64,000 nt of DNA, taken from contig NW_024744357.1 in NCBI RefSeq assembly GCF_018991925.1, positions 2,668,046 to 2,732,045 on the forward strand, in the 5' to 3' direction. The DNA is from Homarus americanus. Lineage: Eukaryota > Arthropoda > Malacostraca > Decapoda > Nephropidae. Positions 11,401-23,400 of this stretch are shown in pieces; the first letter of the stretch is position 1; each line of letters starts with the position of its first letter. Below the pieces are notes generated by a model. The model was given only the letters and a program-made list of their open reading frames with translations, was not told the origin of the DNA and did not search any database. Made by a program: the position numbers and the translations under genes.

Positions 11401-14400
11401 GAATGGTGGCAACACAGTGATGGTGGTAGAATGGTGGCAACACAGTGATGGTGGTAGTAGTGGTAGCAACAGTAATGGTGGTAGGGGTGGTGACAACACA
11501 GTGGTGGTGGTAGGGGTGGTGGCAACACAGTGATGGTGGTAGGAGTGGTGGCAACACAGTGGTGGTGGTAACACAGTGGTGGTGGTGGTAGTAGTGGTAG
11601 CAACAGAGTGATGGTGGTAGGGGTGGTGGCAACACAGTGGTGGTGGTAGGAGTGGTGGCAACACAGTGGTGGTGGTAGGAGGGTGGTAACACAGTGGTGG
11701 TGGTAAGAGTGGTGGTAACACAGTGGTGGTGGTAGGAGTGGTGGCACACAGTGGTGGTGGTAGGAGGGTGGTAACACAGTGGTGGTGGTAGAGTGGCAAC
11801 ACAGTGGTGGTGGTAGGTGGCAACACAGGATGGTGGTAGGAGTGTGGCAACACAGTGGTGTGGTAGGTGGTGGCAACACAGTGGTGGGCAACACAGTGGT
11901 GGTGGCAACACAGTGGTGGTAACACAGTAATGGTGGTAGGGTGGTGGGTGGTAACACAGTAATGGTGGTAGGAGTGGTGGTAACACAGTAATGGTGGTAG
12001 GGGTGGTGGAACACAGTAATGGTGGTAACAGTGAATGGTGGTAGGGGTGGTGGGAATACAGTGGTAGGGAGGCAGTAATGGTGGGGGTGGTGGTAACACA
12101 GTAATGTGGTGTGGTGGTAACAGCAATGGTGGTAGGGGTGGTGGTACAGTGGTGGTGGTAGGGGTGGTGGTAACACAGTGGTGGTAGGAGTGTGGCAACA
12201 CAGTGGTGTAGTGGTGGCAGTGGTGGCAACGGGTGGTGGGAACACAGTGGTGGTGGTGGTGGTAACACAGTAATGGTGGTAGGGGTGGTGGTAACACAGT
12301 AATGGTGGTAGGAGGGTGGTCAATCAGGTAGGTGGTAGGTGGCAACACGTAATGGTGTAGGGGTGTTGGTAACACAGTAATGGTGGTAGGGGTGGTGGTA
12401 ACATGTGGTGGTGGTAGGAGTGGTGGTAACACAGTATGGTGGTAGTGGTGGGTAAACAAGTAATGGTGGTGGTGGGTAACACAGTAATGGTGGTAGTGGG
12501 TAACACAGTGGTGGTGGTAGGGGTGGTGTGGTAACACAGTGGTGGTGGTAGGAGGGCACACAGTGTGGTGGTAGGTGGTGGGTAACACAGTGGTGGCAAC
12601 ACAGTGGTGGTGGAACACAGTGGTGGTGAGGGTGGTGGTAACACAGTAGTAATGTGGTGGTGGGGGTGGTGGTAACACAGTAATGGTGGTAGGAGTGGTG
12701 GTAACACAGTAATGGTGGTAGGGGTGGTGGTAACACAGTAATGATGGTGGGGTGGTGGTACAGTAATGGTGGTAGGGGTGGTGGGTAACACAGTGGTGGT
12801 GGTAGGGAGTGGTGGTAACACAGTAATGGTGGTAGGGGTGGTGGTAACACAGTAATGGTGGTAGGGGTGGTGGAAGGGTGGGTGGTAACACACAGTGGGT
12901 GGTGGTAGGAGTGGTGGTAACACAGTAATGGTGGTAGGGGTGGGGTAACACAGTGGTGGGTGGTAGGGAGTGGTGGTAACACAGTAATGTGTGGTAGGGG
13001 TGGTGGCACACAGTAATGTGGTGGTAGGGGTGGTGGTAACACAGTATGGGTGGTAGGGGTGGTGGTAACACAGTGGTGGGTGGTAGGGAATTGGGTGGTA
13101 ACACAGTAATGGTGGTGGGGGTGGTGGTAACACAGTGGTGGTGGTAGGGGTGGTGGTAACACAGTGAGGTGGTGTGGTAGGGAATTGGTGGTAACACAGT
13201 AATGGTGGTAGGGTGGTGGTAACACAGTAATGGTGGTAGGAGTGGGTGGTAACACAGTGGTGGTGGTAGGAGTGGTGGTAACACAGTGGTGGTGGTAGAG
13301 GTGGTGGTAACACAGTAATGGTGGTAGGGGTGGTGGTAACACAGTAATGGTGGTAACACAGTAATGGTGGTAGGGGTGGTGGTACACAGTAATGGTGGTA
13401 GGAGTGGGTGGTAACACAGTGGTGGGTGGTAGGAGTGGTGGTAACACAGTAATGGTGGTAGGGGGTGGTGGTAACACACAGTAATGGTGGTAGGGGTGGT
13501 GGTAACACAGTAATGGTGGTAGGGGTGGTTGGTAACACAGTGGTGGTGGTAGGGGTGGTGTACACAGTGGTGGTGGACAGTAATGGTGTAGGAGTGGTGG
13601 TAACACAGTGGTGGTGGTAGGGGTGGTGGTAACACAGTAATGGTGGTAGGGGTGGTGGTAACACAGTAATGGTGGTAGGGGTTGGTGGTAACACAGTGGT
13701 GGTGGTAGGGTGGTGGTAACACAGTGGTGAGAGTAACACAGTGGTGGTGGTAGGAGTGGGTGGTAACACAGTGGTGGTGGTAGGGGTGGTGGTAACACAG
13801 TAATGGTGGTAGGGGTGGTGGTAACACAGTAATGGTGGTAGGGGTGGTGGCAACCGTGGTGTGGTGGGGGTGGTGGTAACACAGTGGTGGTGGTAGGGTG
13901 GTGGTAACACAGTGGTGGTGGTAGGGGTGGTGGTAGCACAGTAATGGTGGGTAGGGGTGGTGGTAACACAGTAATGGTGGTAGGGGTGGTGGCAACACAG
14001 TGGTGGTGGTAGGGGGTGGTGGTAACACGGTGGTGGTGGTAGGGGTGGTGGTAACACAGTGGTGGTGGTAACACAGTAATGGTGGTAGGGGTGGTGGTAA
14101 CACAGTAATGGTGGTAGGGTGGTGGTAACACAGTGGTGGTGGTAACACAGTGGTGGTGGTAACACAGTGGTGGTGGTAGGGGTGGTGGTAACACAGTAAT
14201 GGTGGTAGGGTGGTGGTAACACAGTGGTGGTGATAGGAGTGGGTGGTAACACAGTGGTGGTGGTGTGGTAGGGGTGGTGGTAGGAGTGGTGGCAACAGTG
14301 TTAGGCTTATGGTTACCTTCAGCTGCATTTTCCACTTCTTGAGTAGTTCCCTTTGTCTGGCTGCTACAGGTAAGCTTCCCCACTGAGATTCAGTGCTCTC

Positions 14401-17400
14401 TATCTCCTCAACCTGTAAATAAAGCATCACATCAGCCTTAAGCCAGGTACACACACACACTCAATTTTACACTCATTTTCAACTGTGTACGCCAAAAGTT
14501 CACAGTTAAACCTATGCAGTTCAAAATTTTGACCCGTGTGATATCTGTTGGTGACAAAATTTAACTAAAAATTTCAAAGCTGAATGATTAATACAGAATG
14601 TATAGAAGCAAGTGAAATTTTTTTTCCAGTTTATATGTAATCTCCGTGGTGGCAAGTCACACTCGTAACAATGTTATATTTCAGAAATCATTCAAAGGCT
14701 TTTATAAAAGAATTTATTGAACTGTATTGAAGAGAACAGTGTTTATAGATATAAAGAGCAAAGAAAATTGTCAGCATACTGTACATACTGTACAGGTAGA
14801 TCCTGAGGCAGGACGAGAAACAGTGATGAAAAAATTAACAACTTGCAAAGAGCAGATCCAAAAGACTTGAAGAAACAAACAGAATCTAGAAAGTCTGATC
14901 AGGCAGTGACCCTCATAATGACACTGACTCCTTGACATTACTGTAGAGTACAGTATTTCACTCTTTCACATCACTATACAGTAGGTTTTTCCTGTTGTGA
15001 GAAACCTCACAGTAGCTGTAAACTCCTATGTGGTTTCCATTTAAAAAACCAAGATCCCCTCTCTGGTTACCAAAAAGTTAATTTCTGTTTTTTTTATGGA
15101 AAAGTTAAATACAGTAATGATGTCTAAAATCATGCTACACTTGTCTCCAAAAGCTGCCTTACCACAATCAATGAAAATTCGTGGAGTGTTAAGTTTTTAC
15201 CTGTCTTACACTCGATACAGAATGTGTGCGTTTAGAAGGGCGATGTCCAAATGATGGAAGAATCTTTTTTGCACCCTTTCATGGTCTTATGTGCACAATC
15301 TATACTGGAGATCATGCTGTCAGACTTGTCAACCAGATGCATGTTGGAGGTGTAGTCAGGGACACAGCGTGGCTTGTAGAGCATCATACTGGTCTTGGGG
15401 TAGACGTGGGTGAGGAACGTCTTGTGCTCGTGGATGGTGGTGAGCAGACAGACATCACACTTCTCTTTGGCCCTCTAGCACACAGCCAGAATGTTCCGAG
15501 TTTGCTGATGGAGGACATCAACACTGGGAGACTGCAGTTTAGGCATGCACTTCCTGTTTTTCCTGACAGTGCCACACACACACACACCTGTCATGTGCTG
15601 GTGCAGGTACTGAATGAGCCTTGGGCTGGAATACCAATTATCCAAATAAAGAATGTGCCCCTTATCCAGGTTAGGTTCGAATAACATCTGTACAATCTTC
15701 CCAGACAACTGAAGAGGGCCTGTACAGCAACATATCTTGAATACAGCCAGTTTCATAATAGCACAGGATGAATAACTTAAGACCAAAAAGATGCCACTTT
15801 GAAGGTATGTACTGACTGAAGGATAAATTGCCTCACCACAGCACTAAACTCTCATCAATGCAGGTCTTCTGGAAGGGGTAAAAGGACTCATTGAACTTGG
15901 CCCTCAAGTAATCAAACACAATGATTTTTTTTCATTTTGTAAGTGTTCCCTGTAAGAAATCTTTCTTTGTTGTCAAAGAAATGTAGGGATTGTAGAATGT
16001 TTGTAAAGTGATTCACTGACATTACCTGGCTGAAGATAGGTGTGGCATACAGGGGATCAGTTGTCCAATAGTCCCTGTAACTGTTCTTTTTCACTAACCC
16101 CATCATCACCACCAAAGCAAGGAATGACTACATTTCACAAACATCCATTGGTGTTGACGAGAGTGGGGCAACAGCATCATGCCAGCCAACAAAAAGATAT
16201 AGTATGTGTTAGTCTGGTCCTCTAGGTACTGAATGAGGTTGAAAATAAAGAAGAGCAGGAAAAAAATTACTTCTCTGCTGTCATTATTCACCAAGTCAGT
16301 CTGCAAAGTGTTGTCAAAGTTGTGGAAAGACGTTACAAAAGTATCACTATAACAGCACATGTGCTTTATATAAATATTCACCTAAATGAATAACACCAAC
16401 TTATTCACCAAGTTATTTACCAAGTGAATCAACATGTTATTCACGATAGATAACTTGGCTTGCAACTCTCTCAAATGTCGAGCGCAGGTCAGCAGATTTA
16501 GCAAACAACTGGCTCGCTCTCTGGCACCCAGAGAAGGCAGTAGACTACTATCACTGGACAGGGAAGCCAGACACTTAACTCAAGTGTTAAATCGGTGTTA
16601 TTCACAACACTTCCCAGGAGAAAATTCAAAATTTATTCTCTCAGATTATATCTGTGTATATAGCTGATTAGATAATAAAAGAAAAATGCCAAGTGTTTAC
16701 ATCAAACCCTGCCACTTAAACAGTTCCAGAATTTAATTAAAACAATTAATGTGATACCAAAACAACTATCACATCACCACTAATCCACAGCCAGTCTTCA
16801 ACCGGCACTCTGGTATCAGAGCGGCGACTGTAGCCTCGTTCTTGTCTGCGGCGATCAAGGGCACGTGTTTGTTGATGTCCTGAGGGGTGGTGCGGTCGAC
16901 GTGCGCGGTGAAACAGGCAGCGGTGTGGCGGGACTGGGAAGAGACATGGGGGTTGCCAAGGAAGAATACAGGGAGGTTCAGCATTGGCAGGCTCTCCCTG
17001 TAGGAAGGGGGGGGCATATGCCTGTCTGGACTGGAGCTGTGAAAGCGGGAGACAGACACTCTAGTCTCCCATTACCCCTGGGTGGCCTACTTTTCACTTG
17101 TTTCCTTTTCTGGTGCACAGGTGAATACAACCATAAGGGCCACCCATGAAAAGGTCCTGTTTGTGAAGGGTCTCATTGAGGATCACTGACATTTGCTTCA
17201 TCTGAATCGACATGTCCACTTGAGCCTGCACTTGGTGATGGAGTTGGGTGCATGGGGTCAGGGTCATCCACATCACTCTCTCTCCTTTTCACCATCTGGG
17301 TAATCAGGGTCATCAACATGATCAGAATCACTCAAATTGTAGTCCATTCCCATTGGCTCATCAGTATAATGAGGAACATCCTCATCAAAGAAAATAGAGT

Positions 17401-20400
17401 TCATATCGGCGTCACTGACTGCACAATGTGACAACATTCTCACAGAGTGGGACAAGCAAAGGTACTGGCTCGTTGCCAAGAAACACGAAGCCTAGTCACA
17501 TGATTGCCTGCTGAGGTGGATGGCACACAACTCAAGATGTTTATTTATTACTCTAAGGCCCATTGAGATTTGCAAGAATTTAAAAATTTTCAAGGATGTA
17601 GATATATACCCTAAACCTGGGTGTTCCTTACCTTAGCAGACGCCAATCTATGCCTAAAACCACGTAGGAGAGTAAGGGATCCTCACATGCAGGTATCCCT
17701 TCTTTCAATCAAAGGAAAAACTAAGGGTAATAGATACAGACAGTTTTCTTCCTTCATATTAAGGTAATTGTACCCCAATCACCGGTCTCTTAACTCAATT
17801 TACTTTAGTAAATTCAAACGAGACAATCACTTTCTCTGTAAAAGCTAGTTTTTATGACACATTCTCCTTCATCTACTTTCTCTTTTCTGTTTTAAAGAAC
17901 AAGATACAGCTACAATAGCCAGGAGCACTTCTTTATGCTTATCATGCTGTACTTCATATATAACTGACCAGTGAACTGTAGTGTGTGGATGCAAAGGCAA
18001 AGTTCAGGTATAACTGTGCAATTATGTACTTCATAGTTAAAATGAAAGCAAAACTGTGTGTGTGTAGCCAGCCCTTGTTCTCTTGTCATCACTTCTTAGG
18101 TAAAAGACAAAGCCTAAACTTTTGTGTAACTCAACACTGTATATTTACATCATAAATTCAGTTAACAAAGTTTGCAAAATCCAAATTCATGGAATGAGAG
18201 GGATGAATATATGATGAGGGTGATGACTGCAAATACTGGTAGTGAACACTTAATCAGTCAATACACTATAATGTTCGTACATGAGTCAACTTATCAAGGC
18301 TTTGATAAAATGTCCTTTGGTTAAATATAGGGGATTAATCCTAAAATCCCATTTTATGAATGAGGGTGTAAGAATGATCAGTGATTTTGAAAGTAGGCTA
18401 ATCCATTATGATAAGAGCCCAACTTGGTTACAGCAGCAAGAAGCCTATTACAAGCACTGTGGAAGCAGTACACTACAGGTATCTCTCGCTATCTGAATGA
18501 TTATCCTAATACAGTACTCTATTCTTGTACAGTAATATCTCCGTTAGCCGGAATTGAAATTTTCTCGGAAAATTGTTCCCAAAGCCTGAATTTTCCGGAA
18601 AATTCCGACTTTGGGAATGATTTTCCGAGGGGCACATTTTCTGGAAAATTCGGAGGAAATTTTCCTGATACCTGGAAAATTCCGGGGATGGGGGATATTT
18701 TTCCGGGTTCGAGAGATGATGTAATGGGCAATTTCTGGAACTTCCAAGAACATTTCTCCGTTGCCCGGAAAATTCCGGGGAGGGGGGATTTTTTTTCCAG
18801 GTTTGAGAGATGAAAATCAGGTGCATTTTCTGGAAATTCTGAGAAAAATTTTGTTACCCGGAGAATTCCGGGGATGAGGGATATTTTTCCGGCTTTGAGT
18901 CGTCTCGTTACCCGGAAATCTCTCACTCCCTGAAGTGCTCTGCACCAATTGTTCCGGCTAACGGGGATTTCACTGTATCTCATTTTGCTATCCGAAGGTG
19001 ATATTCGTTTATCCAAATGTTGGCCCGATCAATAATTCAAATTGTGCGCCAGGTGCAGCCTAGGAGTGAGCTGGAGCCAGGGTTGGAAAAAATCGTGATT
19101 TAAAAAAAAACAAAAAAAACAATCGATTTATTTGATTTAAATCGGATTTTTTTTATTTAAATCGATTTTTTCAATTTTTTTTTACTAATTGCATTAAAAT
19201 AGTATTTTTCAACCATATAAACAGTATTTTTCAACCAAAGTTTATTCATGATAATAAACAGAAAATTGGCATTAAGATATTTATGCAGTAGATGTACCAA
19301 TGGATTTTAACAATAATATTCTTTTTGTAAAATTAAAGAAAACTGGTAACATATCTTACATTTCAGTATTTGAGTGCACAAATCCAAACGTAATAATGAA
19401 ATTTAACATAAATGCTCTTATAGGATTACAGTGTTTCAAAAATTAATAACTTAACTTCTTCAAGTCAACAGAATAATAATCTCATTTTGTAAAAAAAATA
19501 ATACTAGTAACAAGTTTAAGAATTACCGGTAATAACTTCAAGTCAACACAATGTTCTCATTCTGTAAACAACAAAAATAGTTCAAAACATTTAAAGTAGC
19601 TTAGTTGAACATTGAAATGCTTATACGTATACTGTGACAAGCTTAGATGCCTTTTCCTGTCCTAGGCGATTTTTTACCTTTGAGTGTACAAATCCATGTG
19701 GAAAAAATTCTCTCAACCTTTGCTGATGATGCAACAGCTGTAAATAATTGCCTAGGAACATCCATTACATTTTCTGTCGTATCATTGGCAAAATACTGCC
19801 ACCAAGCAAGGGGTGAGAGAGATTTTGCAACATCTTTACCAAAATAGACCTCTTTAAATGGTGCACTTCTTCCATGGAAGGACATTAATGTTGAAAGGAA
19901 ATGTGGAAGAGACTCGCACACATACTGTTCTGCAATGTCTCGCTGCTCAGGAGTCAGATGTCTGCCCTGATACCTTGGATCTATCACATTAGCTAGAAAA
20001 TGGGCAGGTGTCAATGCTACTTTGATACTTTTTTCAAAATTATCCATATCCTTCTTATCTGTTAAATACTCCTTAATATCAGTTTTCAGTTTAACCCAGA
20101 TTTCTACAGCATCACTTAATAGGGTATGTTCTCTCTGGACACAGTACAATGCCACAGCAATAGGCTTAAGTCTCTCTAAATAGTCTTCTGCAGTTCTTTT
20201 CAATGCCTTATCATTAACTTTCCTTTCAATTTTCTTATCAATGTCTTCACTACTTTCTTCGCACACTTTGACAAGGGTCTCCCAGTTCTTTAAATAAGAT
20301 TCAATAGAATCTGTCAGTGTGTTCCATCGTGTGCCTGATGGCATTACTAGCATTGTTCCTCCTGCTCTTCTATACAAAGATCCTGGAATGTGATGATTTC

Positions 20401-23400
20401 TGAAGTACTTAATGATTTCAGTAATGTGCTCCTTAATGTTCTTGATTTGCAGGTCTTGTGAAAGCAAATTTAACAGGTGTGCAGAGCAACCATGTGTTAT
20501 AATGGATTAATCATGTCCGAATTCACTTCTCATTTTTGCCATATTAGCAGCATTATCTGTTGCACAGCTTCTTACTGTGCATCCAAATTTGTCTTCACAC
20601 TTTTTTGTAGCACATTCAGCTAATTTCAACAGATATTCAGCTGTGTGTCTTGATTCTGTGTCTATAGAGTCAACAAGATAAATACGGTTGTCCGCTGTTA
20701 AAGTTATACATACTATAGGCTCATTACGGACATTACTCCATCCATCCATGGCCATGCAAACTGTTTTCCCACTAAGTTCTTCTGAATAATTCTTAATCAC
20801 TGAATCGTAGGCTTGATCCAAAAGAGACCCTCCAATTTGATGTCTATTTGGTGGAACATATCCTGGTCTTAGCATTTTAATCATCTTGATGTTATTAGCC
20901 TGCTGCATTGCATATACTTTTCAATCATGTAGAATAAAAAGAGAAAACAGTTATTAGTAAAAAAATCATTTTGATTTAAATCATGATTTTTTTACTCTGA
21001 TTTAAATCGTGTGATTTAAATCATTTGATTTAAATCATAACAACCCTGGAGCAGCCATTTTTCTCTGCAGACGCACAGTAATGCACTTTTACTCAAGGCA
21101 CACTCCCACCCTCCCACATTTGATCAGTGTTCGGTGCGAGTGCAGTGTTCCCTCTTTACTCGTCGGTATTCGTGTCATCCTTTCGTGAATCTGTATATAA
21201 TAGTAACCAAGCATAGTAGCGATTCTTCTGCTACTCCCACCATCACCAAGAGACCCCACAAACCTATGATGCTTGAAACTAAGCTTTAGATAATCAAGCA
21301 TCAGAAAGGGGAAAGCCCAACTTTAGTTAATGTATATGCTGCACAGCACATAATTTTTTTTTTTTTTTTAAGGTATAACACATTAAACAAAGTTTTGGTA
21401 ATTGTATAAAGCACAAGAATAAACCAAAGCACAGAAAGCTTGGCTGCAAAACATAAAAACAAATTACATGTTTTATTTTTTGTTGGTTGGGATAGAAATA
21501 GTTTTGACCTAATAACAAAACATCGTTAACTCGGACAACGTTAGGCGAGGACTTACTGTGTTATATTTTAAGCCACATTAGAGTACTGTAATGGTTTTTC
21601 CACAACTTTAATAATTTCAATACATGTAAGAAAGGCAACATGCTATTTCACAGGCCACCCCATCCCCGGTTTTCCCCCCATCATAGTGAGTCGAACATCG
21701 CTAAACCGAATTCTGATCTAATGTTAAACAAGAAAGGATGTTAAAAATTTTATATTGCTAAATCGAATAATAGTCAAGTGAATAGTCAAGTATCAGTGTC
21801 AACCATTCAGAATGCAGAAACCATATGATATATGTATACAGTGATTATCATCACATAAGCAGTCATCATGTAAAATGTGCTCAAAATTGGACCAGAGATA
21901 GTAAAATTATCATGCACATTGGTCTTTGAAGTTAATACTGAATCTCATGAAATAGCTTTTCAAGGTATCACAGCAAATCTACAGTATGCCCAAAGTTCCA
22001 CTGAAATTCATTGACTTTTACTTTGGTACCTTAAATCCAAGATGGCTGCCAGATCGGCCATGTTGCATACTGGAAACAAACAAAAGCAAAGAATCAAGTG
22101 TGGTTCATGAGAAGAACTCGTAAGTGAAGTTATATGAAAATCCGCTTCTCAATGAGGTTTCCACTGAGCTTAAGTTTTCAGTGAATGAGGAGTCATAATG
22201 CATAACAAGTACCGGTATGCATAAATCTTGTTCTTTATGGCATAAGCCTTTCCAAGCATCTAAGCAAATGTGAACACCAAGTTTCATTGAAATCTAAAAC
22301 TTAATAGGCCTCCAGAGTGCTTACAATTCTTTCCAATCAAGAGTCACATTGCCTAATCAACATGCATGAATCTCACCCACATTTTATCAGCTGTTTATGA
22401 CATCTATACAAATGTACACTCACAACAAAAAGCATCGGTGCATACTGTAGTGTGAACAATTTGAGACCAGTGACGATAGGTATTGGGAAAGGCGAGTTGT
22501 TCCAGCTGTATGTTGGCAGCCCTGATTGTCAGCCATATGGCAACACCTAGTGGAGCGGGGCGGGGGTTATGAGGATACACTTACCAACCTTCCCAACATA
22601 TCACAGTGTATACGTATCGTTTCGGAACTCGTCGATCTCACCCTGCACCGATACTTTTTGGTGCGAGTGTACATAGTAAGTTTCGTGAAAGTTTGCAGTT
22701 TAATAAGGTTTTAATGTATTTAACATTTTAGCAAACCAGGAACTAGATTGCATGAATCTCACTAATTTTGTAATGAGTTGTGTAAACAAATGTACACACT
22801 AATATTCACAATAATCCACTGCTTATTAAAACTTTCAGGATAATTAGAATCTTAGCCAATGATGAGCCAGACTGCCTGATCAGTAAACAGTACATGACTC
22901 ACTCGCTATGTAATAAGCTGTTCAAGGTATTTATGCAAGTGTATACACTGTTTCATTGTAATCAACTAATATTTTCTATATTAAAGCAAAAAAAAATGAG
23001 TTTTAACTCAGATATAACAGAAACAAGATGGCAACAATAAGGGCCATATTGGACATCAGATCCAAATAAAAATCATAGGACATCCTACTTAGTATTTATT
23101 GTAGTATTCATCTACTGCCTTCTACAGGTTACAACAACCTTGCATTCCAACAAGGTGTTGGAGCTGTCCTGTCCTTTACATAAGGAGTAAAGAGAACACC
23201 TACCATTTTTGGGGAGCTCACACGTACAGTACCCAGGACCTGCAACACGATATTAAGAAACCACCTACCATCTTTTGGAGGTCACGGATGGCTCGGATCC
23301 GGCGGGTATATTTGCGCATAACTGGCAGCACTCCAAGATGATGCGCATGGAGGGTCAGGAACCAACACTGACTGTGAAAATTTACTTCCTGGAATGTAAA

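Noticed and set aside
11239..14300. CRISPR-like array
   Set aside because: Units are contiguous with no unique spacers, the sequence is eukaryotic intron, and there are no cas genes.
11235..14460. Very long minus-strand open frames (up to about 1,050 codons) rich in Pro, His, Leu and Thr
   Set aside because: They are translations of the minisatellite, whose unit has no stop in any minus frame. Three frames are open at once and no start or splice support exists. Only the exon l part is coding.
15226..15684. 152-codon plus-strand frame
   Set aside because: Antisense shadow of the piggyBac transposase, whose conserved motifs read on the minus strand.
18424..19016. Open frames of 106-165 codons on both strands
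   Set aside because: They are produced by the GGAAAATTCCGGGG repeats of the MITE at 18530-18975.
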